Positions 1-8,167 of a DNA stretch of 64,000 bases are shown here, one piece after another (position 1 is the first letter of the stretch; every line of letters starts with the position of its first letter). The notes beneath the pieces are model-generated. The model ran no database searches. It had not been told where the DNA came from and worked only from the letters and a program-made list of their open reading frames with translations. The stretch spans positions 3,162,001-3,226,000 of the forward strand of contig NZ_JBGEDP010000001.1 of NCBI RefSeq assembly GCF_041206865.1. The letters run 5' to 3'. Made by a program: the position numbers and the translations under genes. Source of the DNA: Mycobacterium sp. HUMS_12744610 (GTDB taxonomy: Bacteria; Actinomycetota; Actinomycetes; Mycobacteriales; Mycobacteriaceae).

Positions 1-160
1 TGCCGGTGTTCCCGGCCAGGGTCCAGTCGGGCGCTGCCCCGTTGGCCGGCGCTGTGGTCGGGCACGAGCCGGCGGCGGCCGCCTCGCCCGGTCCTACAAG
101 CGCCAGCGCGGTCGCACCGGCCGCGAGCATGACGGAGGCAGTCACCTGAGAAGACTTCAC
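1..160 (-). CDS. Secreted protein, N-terminal part (runs off the left edge)
   Basis: Reading leftward from a GTG at 160 gives a signal peptide: basic start (VKSSQ), hydrophobic core (VMLAAGATALALVG) and an AAAAG cleavage-like region, then a mature start with a Cys and the segment APDWTLAGNTG before the window ends. An in-frame ATG at 130 is an alternative start. The WTLAGNTG segment reminds me of mycobacterial secreted FKBP-type prolyl isomerases, but only about 30 mature residues are visible, so this is a weak suggestion. The product is exported or membrane-associated. Confidence 0.5.
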   Translation of the reverse strand, partial: MKSSQVTASVMLAAGATALALVGPGEAAAAGSCPTTAPANGAAPDWTLAGNTG

Positions 161-170
161 CGCCGACACG

Positions 171-840
171 CTACAGCCACCCCATGCGTCCTTGACCGCC
201 GCGCCCCACATCCATACGCGTGCCGGGACGCTTTATGCGCTTGGTGGCCTAGAGGCCGGCGGCATGCAGCGCGCCGATGTCGGCGGTCTCGCCACTGTGC
301 GATGCGGTGCCGACGCTCGTGTCCGGAGCGTGCAGGCGGACCCCGGCGACGAACTGCTCCGCCGCGGCCGGCGCCGGTCCCGCACGGTCGACGATGCAGA
401 AGGCGAACTCGTCGCCGCTGAGCCTGGCCAGGACCGCAATGCGGGGCGCCAGATCTCGCCAGCGCGCCGCGCAGCGGATCAGGTGCTCGTCGCCGGAGAT
501 GTCCGTCGGTGTCATTGATCTGTTTGAAGTTGTCGATGTCGACCGCGATGACGGTGACGGTGTACGCCGTCGACCGGGACCGCGCCAGCAGATCGGCGGT
601 GGCGATCTCCCAGCCGGCCCGGTTGACCAGTCCCGTCAGTGGGTCGGTGCACGCCGCGGCCACCAGGGTGCGCGTCACCAGCCCGAAGGACTCGGCGGTC
701 CCGACAATGGCGGTCACGAAGATGACGTGGTCGAGGTACAAGCTGGCCGCGTGACTCAGCTCAAGGGCCAGGACACACGCGCCGGTGAGATCAGCGCCGA
801 CCCCGCCGCCACCCGGGCATTCCTTGAGGTACTGAACCAC
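171..840 (-). pseudogene. GGDEF (diguanylate cyclase) gene, broken by a frameshift and a stop
   Basis: The first frame shows a hydrophobic helix end followed by DPLTGLVNRAGWE and VDIDNFKQINDTDGH, the canonical start of a GGDEF domain, which would make cyclic di-GMP from two GTP. After the GH at about 505-512 the expected GD.HL block and the active-site signature (LSGDEF, SGDEF variant) continue in another frame, with two bases missing relative to the family. Near 256 the usual ALY of the C-terminal ALYxAKR motif reads GL-stop, then ATKR continues in frame. The N-terminal membrane/sensor region looks absent. Two independent lesions plus truncation argue for a true pseudogene. Confidence 0.75.
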
Positions 841-855
841 GACATACCGCCCTCG

Positions 856-1044
856 ATGCTCTACACCCCCGCCCTGGCGCTACGGGCCACCGCCCGCGCC
901 ATCGGAGAGCAACCCAGACATGCGCCGGCGACCATCAAAGAATTCATATCCACCGCAAGGCAAGGCATCCAACAAGCCCGCGGCAAAAAGCGACTGGCCG
1001 ATTCGGGTCCGAACGATGAGCCGAACGTCGGCTTCGCGGCTTAG
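856..1044 (+). other. Possible C-terminal fragment of an unrecognised gene
   Basis: The plus strand carries an open frame ending in PNDEPNVGFAA-stop. Its last 80 or so codons look protein-like (mixed hydrophobic and charged residues, e.g. LALRATARAIGEQ), while further upstream it is antisense to the GGDEF pseudogene. An ATG lies at 856 but no good ribosome site. I do not recognise a family. It may be the 3' stump of a gene lost when the neighbouring DNA was rearranged, or chance. Confidence 0.25.
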
Positions 1045-1167
1045 TCGAGCGCCGCCGACGGGGGAGTGCGGCCAAAATCTCATGACGGTTTCGGTTGGAC
1101 AACGATACTGCAGCGCACCCGCGGGGCGATAACCAAGATCACCTGGGTGTCCTTAGCGTCTGCTGCC

Positions 1168-1596
1168 ATGGCCGGACGGAACGATTACGGGACGCGCTGG
1201 CGCACAGTGCGTCACGCAACGGTGTCGGCATTGATGGTTGCCATTCTCGGGCTCGCCATTGCCCCCGCAGCTTATGCCGCTGCGCCCGCGGCCAGGTTGT
1301 CGGTGACATCGACGTGGCAGACCGGGTTCATCGCCCGGTTCACCGTCCTGAATCCGACCGCGGCGCCCCTCGCCGATTGGAAGCTCGAATTCGACATGCC
1401 GGCGGGACAATCCGTCACGCACACGTGGAACAGCACCATTGCGCAATATGGCACGCACTTCGTGCTCACCCCCGCCAATTGGAATCGCGTCATCGCGCCC
1501 GGTGGTTCAGCCACGGGCGGCTTGAGAGGCGTGCTGACCGGTACCTACTCGCCACCGCAGAATTGCATGCTCAACCGGCAGTATCTGTGCACCTAA
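1168..1596 (+). CDS. Secreted family-2 carbohydrate-binding module protein (Rv1987-like)
   Basis: The product has 142 residues: MAGRNDYGTRWRTV, then a hydrophobic signal core (VSALMVAILGLAIAPAAYA) and a single CBM2 domain. Hallmarks are the strand pattern LSVTSTWQTGFIARFTVLN, the conserved Trp in LADWKLEFD, SVTHTWNSTI, and a terminal Cys pair region. CBM2 domains bind cellulose or chitin; there is no catalytic domain. It closely resembles M. tuberculosis Rv1987 as I remember it, which fixes the start at 1168 instead of the longer in-frame start at 1066. Rv1987 lies in a toxin-antitoxin-rich acquired block in M. tuberculosis, and the setting here is similarly mosaic. Confidence 0.85.
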   Translation: MAGRNDYGTRWRTVRHATVSALMVAILGLAIAPAAYAAAPAARLSVTSTWQTGFIARFTVLNPTAAPLADWKLEFDMPAGQSVTHTWNSTIAQYGTHFVLTPANWNRVIAPGGSATGGLRGVLTGTYSPPQNCMLNRQYLCT

Positions 1597-1816
1597 CGGC
1601 GACCGCGCAAACAGGATCGGCCGTCCTGAGGCCCGGAGCCGTTGCCACGCCGGGGAAACCCGTTGCGGTACATTGGCTCACTCGGCCGTACCCTGCGCCG
1701 GTCCATGACGGGTGCTCGACGGATCCAGCGCGTGGTGTAGCCGCCGTTCACGGAGATGATCAACGTCCCTGGCGTACAGAGAGAACGGCAAACGTACAGA
1801 CGGTCGCGGTGTCGAG

Positions 1817-2176
1817 GTGATTCACCATGAGATCTGTGCTGACATGCTGCTCGGTCTCGCCGAGCTCGAGCGCACCGAGTGGGGCTGGCTGCCGCACCGA
1901 CTCCCGGCTCGTGCGCGCGCGCAGTGCGACGACCCGCAGCTGCTCGGAGCCGAGGCGCAGCCGTCCGGAGTTCGGTTGGCATTACGGACGGCTGCAACGG
2001 CGATCGAGCTGGACGCGCATCGCACGCGGGTCGCGCTGACCGGCGTCCAGGTGCGGCCCGACGGCACCGTCGATCTCGTCGTCGACGACCGGCTGACGGC
2101 CCAGGCGGCAACGTACGGCGGCGACATCCTGCGCGTCGACCCGGCGACCACCTACCGAACGTCGCCATTCGGATAA
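1817..2176 (+). pseudogene. SGNH/GDSL hydrolase, N-terminal fragment
   Basis: The 119 residues match the N-terminal jelly-roll part of mycobacterial SGNH/GDSL esterases of about 400 residues: WGWLPHRLPARARAQ, EAQPSGVRLALRTAAT and VQVRPDGTVDLVVDDRLTA. The catalytic GDS domain that should follow is missing; the frame runs into YRTSPFG-stop and overlaps the 3' end of the convergent DUF1906 gene by 25 bases. The cut at about 2150 marks a rearrangement endpoint, so the fragment should be enzymatically dead. Confidence 0.7.
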
Positions 2177-2979
2177 CTGGTTTGATGGAGGTTCCACTGG
2201 CCGCAATCGGGGGCCAGGACGTCGTTGACGTCGACTTCGAATCCTCCGACCCGAGGGCCGGGATTGGACGCCGTGCTCACGATGCGCTGGTAGAGAACAG
2301 CGGCGGGGTAGACGCGATTGCCGGACCAGGCTCGAGTTTGCCAGGCCCACCGGCGGCCGGGCGTGCTCGAAGACCCGATAACGCCATCGGCCGCGGCCCA
2401 CTGACACGCATTGATGCCCCCGTAGATCCCGGTTCGTTGAACTCCAAGAACCGCGTTGATTCCACGAAACCACTGCAGCGCGAGGCGATTCCAGGTGTCG
2501 CGGCTGATGTCCTCGTCGATGGTGAAGAAAATCGGCGCACCCTGGGCCCCGCCTGCCGCGGTGTGCAGCTGCCAGGCGGTGCGCGCGTCCGCGATACCGC
2601 CGGCGTAGCCCCGCCTGAAGTCCGACGGTGCCGTCCCACCCGGCTTGCCGTATTGGTAGTTACTCACGATCACCAAGCCCGCGGCCGTCAGTGACTCGGC
2701 GTAGGGCCGCGTGATCGGCTTGGCGCCAAACGACGACCCAGGACGGGACAACGAGACGTAGTTGACCACCCCGCTATAGCCGGCAGCTCGGATGGCCTGC
2801 GCTGGAATCTGGTGCGCGGCGAAGTCGATCAGCTGGGGAGCCGAGGCGGCCGCCGTGGGCATGCCGCAGCCGACCGATGCGGCACCCAGCCCTGCCAACG
2901 CAGTGGCGTAGCGCAGCGCGTCACGCCGGGAAACCGTACCCGGTCGCCCATGGCTGGCCACCGGGGAAATATTGTGCAT
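2152..2979 (-). CDS. Tat-exported DUF1906 glycoside-hydrolase-like protein (Rv2525c-like)
   Basis: 275 residues. A twin-arginine signal (SRRDALRYATALAGLGAAS) ends in a Cys-containing region (GCGMPTAAASA). The mature part is a DUF1906 TIM-barrel-like domain: IDFAAHQIPAQAIRAAGY, VNYVSLSRPG, VSNYQYGK, PIFFTIDED with the acidic pair expected at the active site, TGIYGG and VDVNDVL near the end. Rv2525c is the best-known relative: Tat-secreted and linked to cell-wall glycan metabolism. A downstream GTG just before SRRD is an alternative start. It converges on the truncated esterase fragment. Confidence 0.8.
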   Translation of the reverse strand: MHNISPVASHGRPGTVSRRDALRYATALAGLGAASVGCGMPTAAASAPQLIDFAAHQIPAQAIRAAGYSGVVNYVSLSRPGSSFGAKPITRPYAESLTAAGLVIVSNYQYGKPGGTAPSDFRRGYAGGIADARTAWQLHTAAGGAQGAPIFFTIDEDISRDTWNRLALQWFRGINAVLGVQRTGIYGGINACQWAAADGVIGSSSTPGRRWAWQTRAWSGNRVYPAAVLYQRIVSTASNPGPRVGGFEVDVNDVLAPDCGQWNLHQTSYPNGDVR

Positions 2980-3271
2980 CGCGCGATGTTAACGATGGGT
3001 CGGCTGTCAACGGTAGGGTCCGACTTGATTACGATTTCAAATGGATACCGGGTGGTGACCCCCCGGCGATGCCATCGACCTGACGCCGACTTCGAGTGCC
3101 GCCAGAGATTGGACCCGGGGGAAATTCCCCGGCGTCAAGACTCCTCGTGGCCGCACACCTGCCATCGGGAAAAGATCCGGCCGACGCGCTTGACGACGTC
3201 ACCTTGGCTGCGCGGTAGTCACAGTGATCGGCGTCGCCGCCGGCCACGGCAAGCGACTCGATGCCTCAGTG

Positions 3272-4966
3272 TCAGCCGATTGAGCCCAGGATCGCCCGCG
3301 CTGTGCGCTCCGCGATGAGCATCACCGGCGCGTTGGTGTTGCCGGAAATGATGGTGGGCATGGCTGACGCATCAACCACACGAAGGCCGGCCACACGGTA
3401 TACGCGGCAGTCGGAGTCGAGCACTGTGACGGCCGACCGCGGGCGACCTCGGGCGTCAAAGGCTCCCATCGCGCATGTACCCACCGGATGGAAGATCGTT
3501 GTTCCGAGTTCAGTTGCTGCCCGGCATAATTCGTCATCACTTTCGAACTGTGGACCGGGAAGCAACTCCTGCGGTCGGTAGCGGGCGAGAGCCGGCGCCG
3601 CCATGATCTGCCGGGTCATGCGGAGGCCCTTCACTGCGATTAGCCGATCCGCGTCGGTCGAAAGGTAATTGCAGCGAATTTTCGGGTGAATCAGTGGATC
3701 TGCGCTAGCCATGCACACATGGCCACGCGAGCTGGGGCGCAAGTTGCAGACGGAGGGAGTGATTGCCCCGAAGGGGTGCAACGGTTCGCCGAACTTCGGC
3801 AAAGACAAGGGCTGCACATGCCACTCCAGATTGGGACTGTCCAGCGCGGGGTCGCTCTTGGCGAAAGCCCCCAGCGTCGAAGGAGGCATGGTCATGGGCC
3901 CCGATCGCAACAGCAGATACTGAAGTCCCATGCCCGCGCGGGTGATCCAATTCCGGTACAGCGTATTGACGGTCCGGGCGCCCCGGACCGTGTATACCGT
4001 TCGAAGCTGCAGGTGATCCTGAAGGTTTTCGCCCACGCCCGGTAGATCGACAACCACGGGCACGTGATGCCGGGTGAGGAGACCAGCCGGGCCCAGACCC
4101 GAGACCTGCATCAGGTGCGGCGAGCCAATAGCTCCAGCGCTCAGAATCACCTCCCGCCGGGCTCGGACGTCGACGATTTGGCCGCCTTTGAGCAGCCGCA
4201 GGCCGGTGACGCGTTGCTGGGCCGTGGTCCAGGCGCCGCGACGCTGATCGCGGCGCACCTGGTCGTCCAGCACAAGCCGCACGGCCTGGGTCTGCGTGTA
4301 GACGGTGAGATTCGTTCGGTGCGCGATGGGATGCAGGAAGGCGTCGGCCATCGACCAGCGACGGCCACGCCGTTGGTTGACGTGAAAGTACGCAGAGCCG
4401 GCGTTGAAGCCGCGGTTGAACTCGTCGATCGGGGAGATGCCCAGCTGGGCAGCGGCGGCCTGCCAGGCGTCCAAGATCTTCCAGCGCACACGCGGACGCT
4501 CGACGCGGATCTCGCCGCCAACGCCGTGCCAGTCGTCGGCGCCGCCGAAGTAGTCCTCTAATTTTTTGTAGATCGCGAGTGTCTCGCCGGGACCGTCCGG
4601 GCCACCCCAGAGCCAACGCTCGTCACCGGTGGCCCGCGCCCAAAGCTCATAGTCGCTCGCCTGTCCTCGCATGTGGATCATGGCGTTGATCGACGAGCAG
4701 CCGCCGATCACGCGGCCCCGCGCATAGTGGATGCTGCGGCCGGCCAGGCCCGGCTCGGCCTCGGTCGTGAAGCACCAATCGGTGCGGGGGTTGGCGATGG
4801 TGTACAGATAGCCCACCGGCACCTTGATCCAGAACCAGTCATCCCTGCCGCCGGCCTCGACCAAGAGCACACGGCAATCAGGGTCGGCACTGAGCCGATT
4901 GGCGAGCAGACAGCCGGCGCTGCCCGCCCCCACGATGATGAAGTCGAATTCGGCGACCGCGTTCAT
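3272..4966 (-). CDS. GMC-family FAD-dependent oxidoreductase (choline-dehydrogenase-like)
   Basis: 564 residues from the ATG at 4966, which has GGAA close upstream; the frame stays open further upstream without a better start. N-terminal FAD-binding fold: FIIVGAGSAGCLLANRL and VEAGG; GMC signature 1 region RGRVIGGCSSINAMIHMRG; signature 2 region ILSAGAIGSPHLMQVSG. The C-terminal active-site His is in FHPVGTCAMG and the partner Asn in SGNTNAPVM. Such enzymes oxidise alcohols using FAD. The substrate cannot be told; the TetR gene just upstream on the same strand may control it. Appears intact. Confidence 0.85.
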   Translation of the reverse strand: MNAVAEFDFIIVGAGSAGCLLANRLSADPDCRVLLVEAGGRDDWFWIKVPVGYLYTIANPRTDWCFTTEAEPGLAGRSIHYARGRVIGGCSSINAMIHMRGQASDYELWARATGDERWLWGGPDGPGETLAIYKKLEDYFGGADDWHGVGGEIRVERPRVRWKILDAWQAAAAQLGISPIDEFNRGFNAGSAYFHVNQRRGRRWSMADAFLHPIAHRTNLTVYTQTQAVRLVLDDQVRRDQRRGAWTTAQQRVTGLRLLKGGQIVDVRARREVILSAGAIGSPHLMQVSGLGPAGLLTRHHVPVVVDLPGVGENLQDHLQLRTVYTVRGARTVNTLYRNWITRAGMGLQYLLLRSGPMTMPPSTLGAFAKSDPALDSPNLEWHVQPLSLPKFGEPLHPFGAITPSVCNLRPSSRGHVCMASADPLIHPKIRCNYLSTDADRLIAVKGLRMTRQIMAAPALARYRPQELLPGPQFESDDELCRAATELGTTIFHPVGTCAMGAFDARGRPRSAVTVLDSDCRVYRVAGLRVVDASAMPTIISGNTNAPVMLIAERTARAILGSIG

Positions 4967-5071
4967 TTCCGGTATCGGCCCTCCAGCGTCGGTTGCGTGT
5001 CTCAGTGTGACCGACGACCAGTAACCGTGGCATCCTGCACTCACGAGCCAAGGATGAACACCAGCAGGGCC

Positions 5072-5643
5072 TCAGCGCAGCGCTTCGAGTGCGGTGCCGA
5101 GCCGTCGAAGTGCTTGTTGAGCGAGCGTTCTCATAGATTTCCGATTACCGGGTTGCAGCCAGCGCCGGAAGGCGTCCGCAAGAGCGAGTGCTCCGACGTT
5201 GGCGGCCAGATCGGCGACAGAGGTTCTACTCCGCGCGCGACCAGCGCATCGGCCATCGCCGCTGTCAGAGCGGCGGCCTTGAGCAGGTCTCGCTCCTTGA
5301 GTTCGGAATTGGCGTCGATGACGGCCTGACGCCTGGCCACGAATTCCCTGCGGTCGTCTGGGAAGCCCGCTGCGAAGGCGGCCAGTGCGGCGCCGATCGC
5401 TTCCAGAGGGCTGGCGCCGGCGGGCGCACCGGCAATGGCATCGGCGAACATCTCGCGGTACGCATCCTGGCCGCGAAAAAGGATCTCGCGTTTGTCGGCG
5501 AAATGACGAAAGAACGTACGCTTGGTCAATCCCGCACGCTCGGCGATCTCCACCACCGTGACGTCCTCGAATCCGCGGTCGGCGAACAGTTCCACCGCTG
5601 CGACCGCCAATCGCTCGGCGGCGTTGGGTTCCCAGCGACTCAT
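5072..5643 (-). pseudogene. TetR-family regulator with a 3' frameshift
   Basis: The N-terminus is a clear TetR helix-turn-helix: AERLAVAAVELFADRGFEDVTV, EIAERAGLTKRTFFRHFADK. After LVARGVE (about 5225) the frame runs into a short unrelated tail, while the neighbouring frame continues with the expected ligand-domain ending (SVADLAANVGALALADAFRRW). One base inserted after the CC of the proline codon restores a protein of about 190 residues ending at 5072. If the deletion is real, the DNA-binding domain survives but the dimerisation domain is damaged. Divergent from the SDR gene; the inverted repeat between them is a candidate operator. Confidence 0.75.
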
Positions 5644-5677
5644 ACCCGCATTCTAAAGTGCGCAGTAGGCCGGATGA

Positions 5678-5717
5678 CACCAAGTGCCGTCATGGTGTAG
5701 TGCGATGACACTTGGTG
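5678..5717. promoter_or_regulatory. Inverted repeat, candidate TetR operator
   Basis: CACCAAGTG at 5678-5686 is an exact inverted match to CACTTGGTG at 5709-5717, and each arm is preceded by ATGA. It lies between the divergent TetR and SDR genes, 35 bases from the TetR start codon and 50 from the SDR start. The 22-base gap is longer than in most single TetR operators, so two half-overlapping operators are also possible. Confidence 0.5.
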
Positions 5718-5766
5718 GCGTGCGGACGGCTCCGATGATTGCCTTTTGGGCAGGCAGGAATCCGGA

Positions 5767-6194
5767 ATGAAAGACCTTCGCACTGCATACGGCCCTTACG
5801 CGGTGGTGACCGGGGCGTCCTCGGGTATCGGGGAGCAATTCGCAAGGCATCTCAGCGCGGCGGGCGTCAGCGTCGTCCTGGTGGCGCGCCGGGAAGATCG
5901 GCTGCAGGCCTTGGCCGCTGAACTCTCCCAAGCCCATGGCACCGACAATGTCGTGACTGCGCTGGACTTGCTTGCTGATGGTGCAGTGGATGAATTGATC
6001 TGTGGCGTTGGTGATCTCGACATCGGGATCGTGGTGGTCAATGCCGGCATCTCGTCTGCGGGTCCGCGGGTGGACAGTTCGCTGGCCTACGAGCTCGAGG
6101 TCTTCACCCTTGATGCGGTGGTACCGCTGCAGATGGCGCACGCGTTCGGCAATGCCTTGGTCCGGCGGGGTCGCGGAGCCATCGTGTTGGTGGC
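5767..6194 (+). pseudogene. Short-chain dehydrogenase, N-terminal half
   Basis: It starts at MKDLRTAYGPYAVVTGASSG (ATG 5767 with GGA upstream). TGASSGIGE is the SDR nucleotide-binding glycine motif, VARREDRL suggests NADP preference, and VVVNAGISSAG is the NNAG-type motif. The match stops at GRGAIVLVAT, just before the catalytic Ser and YxxxK region, where the DNA switches to the interior of an MDR gene in another frame. The catalytic half is gone, so the gene is a remnant created by a deletion. Confidence 0.8.
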
Positions 6195-7057
6195 AACTGG
6201 GCGCCGACGATTTCCGCGTCCGGGTACGCGCGGCCGCCGCCAACCCGATGGACTTCGGCATCCGAAAAGGCAAGATGAAGATGGTTACCGGCCGCAGCTT
6301 TCCGCGGGGACTGGGCTACGACTTCGCCGGCGTCGTCGAGGCGGTCGGCACAAACGTCACCCGACTCCGTGTCGGTGACGAAGTGCTCGGTGCGGCGTCG
6401 ATCAAAAACTCAGGCGCGTTCGCCGACGTGGTCGTCGCCGACCAAGCGGGCGTCGTGCACAAGCCCGAAGGGCTTTCGTTCCAGGCGGCCGCCACGCTTC
6501 CCATCGCTGCCGGCACCGCCTATCAGGCGCTGTTCAGCGTAGGCAAGTTGCAGCGAGGGGAAGCGGTGTTCGTGCATGCCAGCCTCGGCGCCGTCGGGCG
6601 CTCGGCCGTCCAATTCGCGCTCGCCCACGGGGCCATCGTGGGCGGCAGCTGCCGCCTCGGCTCCGAGCCTGAGGCGCGCGGGCTCGGTATCGATCCCATC
6701 GTCGACTTCGACTTCGAATCCGCCGCGCTTAGCAGGCGGTTCGACATCGTGCTCGACGCGGCCGGCACGTTGCCGATCAAGAAGGCCCGACGAATGTTGA
6801 CGCCGAAAGGACGCATCGTCAGTGTCAACCCCAGTCCGGCGAACATGGTCAGAAACGCCCTACCCGGACCGTTCCACGTCGTGATCGGCAAGTTCGTCAT
6901 CGCCGATCTCGAGGCAGTCGCACGCGCCGCCGCCGACGGTCATCTACGGCTACCCATCGCCCAAACGGTACCGCTGGCAACCGCAGTCCCGGCTCTCACA
7001 GAACTAGAACGAAACGGCATTGCCAAGCGGGGCAAGCTCATTATCCTGCCCGGGTGA
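6195..7057 (+). pseudogene. MDR (quinone-oxidoreductase-like) gene lacking its N-terminus
   Basis: This frame begins abruptly with LGADDFRVRVRAAAANPMD and continues as a medium-chain reductase of the zinc-less, quinone oxidoreductase-like class: GYDFAGVVEAVG, VGDEVLGA, the cofactor-domain start GEAVFVHASLGAVGRSAVQFA, and a normal C-terminus (GIAKRGKLIILPG-stop). About 35 N-terminal residues and the start codon are missing relative to a family length near 320. It is fused out of frame to the SDR fragment, so one deletion removed the end of one gene and the beginning of the next. Confidence 0.75.
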
Positions 7058-7123
7058 GCTCAGGGCAGCGAACCCCCGACCGCCCCGGATGCGGGCCTAT
7101 GCGGCCACGGCAGCCCGGCGCGC

Positions 7124-7702
7124 TTAGCCAGGCCAGCGTCGGTATAGCTTCTCCGACGCCCACGCCGGCCACGTCGGTGCGCCGATGACCGTGCCCGCGG
7201 TCAGTTGAGCGACAATCCGGGGCCCCTCGAGGCGTGAATTGTCGTAGATCGTTGCGGTGTCGGCGATCTCGATCGCGTCGGCCACCAATTGCCATAATCG
7301 GCGGTGCCTTTCGCGGATCTTGCCCTCGGGGACGTCGTGACCGCCGTGGCGGACGCGCCGCCGTACGCGTTCGACGGCGAGGCCCTCGGGGATCAGCATC
7401 ACGTGCAGAGCGACGACGTAGCCCCCATCGTGGGCGGAGCGGATCAGCTCCAGCTTGGACGGATGGGAGAAGACGGTCTCGGCGATGAACGATAGGCCAG
7501 CCTCGATGAGTTTGGCGCGGGTATCTGCAGCAATCCGGGCTGCATCGTAGGCGTGCACAGCGGGATTATCGGGCCAACGCTGCTTGGCGATCTCGTCGGC
7601 ATTGACGAACACGCTGCATGGTAACAACGGCCCTAACGTGAACGCGATGAACGTCGACTTACCAGCACCGTTCGGGCCGACGACGAGATCGAGCCGCTTC
7701 AC
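7124..7702 (-). CDS. Zeta-type toxin / P-loop kinase (Rv0366c-like)
   Basis: 192 residues from a GTG at 7702 (VKRLDLVVGPNGAGKST). The Walker A motif GPNGAGKST, the NADEIA segment, ETVFSHPSKLELI and the basic RVRRRVRHGGHDVPEGKIRERH stretch match zeta toxins, which phosphorylate UDP-amino sugars in characterised members. It is very similar to Rv0366c as I recall it. The partner gene ends 22 bases upstream, consistent with one transcript. No lesion seen. Confidence 0.75.
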   Translation of the reverse strand: MKRLDLVVGPNGAGKSTFIAFTLGPLLPCSVFVNADEIAKQRWPDNPAVHAYDAARIAADTRAKLIEAGLSFIAETVFSHPSKLELIRSAHDGGYVVALHVMLIPEGLAVERVRRRVRHGGHDVPEGKIRERHRRLWQLVADAIEIADTATIYDNSRLEGPRIVAQLTAGTVIGAPTWPAWASEKLYRRWPG

Positions 7703-7724
7703 CGGCGCCTCGCGAAGTCGTGGC

Positions 7725-8114
7725 TCATCCGTCGACGTCGACCACCGAGGAAGTTCCGTCGGGCCGGTACTCGACGATCTCGCCGTCGTCGTTGAGCGCC
7801 ACTGTCGTGATGCCGCGCACTGCCAGCCAGTCACCGTAATGGACGGTAGAGAGCGACTCCTCGATGGCGGCCGAGATCTCTGCGTTGAAGACGACCCCCT
7901 CATCCTCGGACAAGTGGTTCGTGTCGAGATCACCGGCCAGGGCGGCCTCGACACGGCGACGCGAGGCCGTCTGATGGCTCGACACCGCCCGGCCCACCCG
8001 AGCCCAATGATCGAGTTGCTGCTTGGCCGAGCGGCTCTGGCGAGCGCCCTCAGCAGCAGCGCTGTCCATAAGGTCGGCGGCGACCCGCGTGACGCGGTCG
8101 GCGACGTTCGTCAT
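7725..8114 (-). CDS. ParD-like antitoxin (Rv0367c-like)
   Basis: 129 residues beginning MTNVADRVTRVAADLMDSAA, with the ParD-like signature SAKQQLDHWARVGRA that should form the DNA-binding, dimerising part, then an acidic C-terminal half likely to cap the toxin. Position and length match Rv0367c, partner of Rv0366c. The start at 8114 has a good AGGAGGT upstream. The IS3 element begins only 29 bases upstream of the start codon, so the native promoter may be lost and expression could depend on the element. Confidence 0.75.
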   Translation of the reverse strand: MTNVADRVTRVAADLMDSAAAEGARQSRSAKQQLDHWARVGRAVSSHQTASRRRVEAALAGDLDTNHLSEDEGVVFNAEISAAIEESLSTVHYGDWLAVRGITTVALNDDGEIVEYRPDGTSSVVDVDG

Positions 8115-8167
8115 ATCCGCACCTCCTGTAGCAAGACGGAACGTGTCAAGGTCGGTGAGACAGTTTC

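Noticed and set aside
277..1044. Long plus-strand open frame of about 255 codons at the left end
   Set aside because: Most of it is antisense to the GGDEF pseudogene, with Arg-rich composition typical of a shadow frame. Only the last part could be a real fragment and is listed separately with low confidence.
3000..3270. Short frames between the DUF1906 and GMC genes
   Set aside because: They are brief, overlap one another on both strands, and lack ribosome sites or family features. The gap is treated as intergenic.
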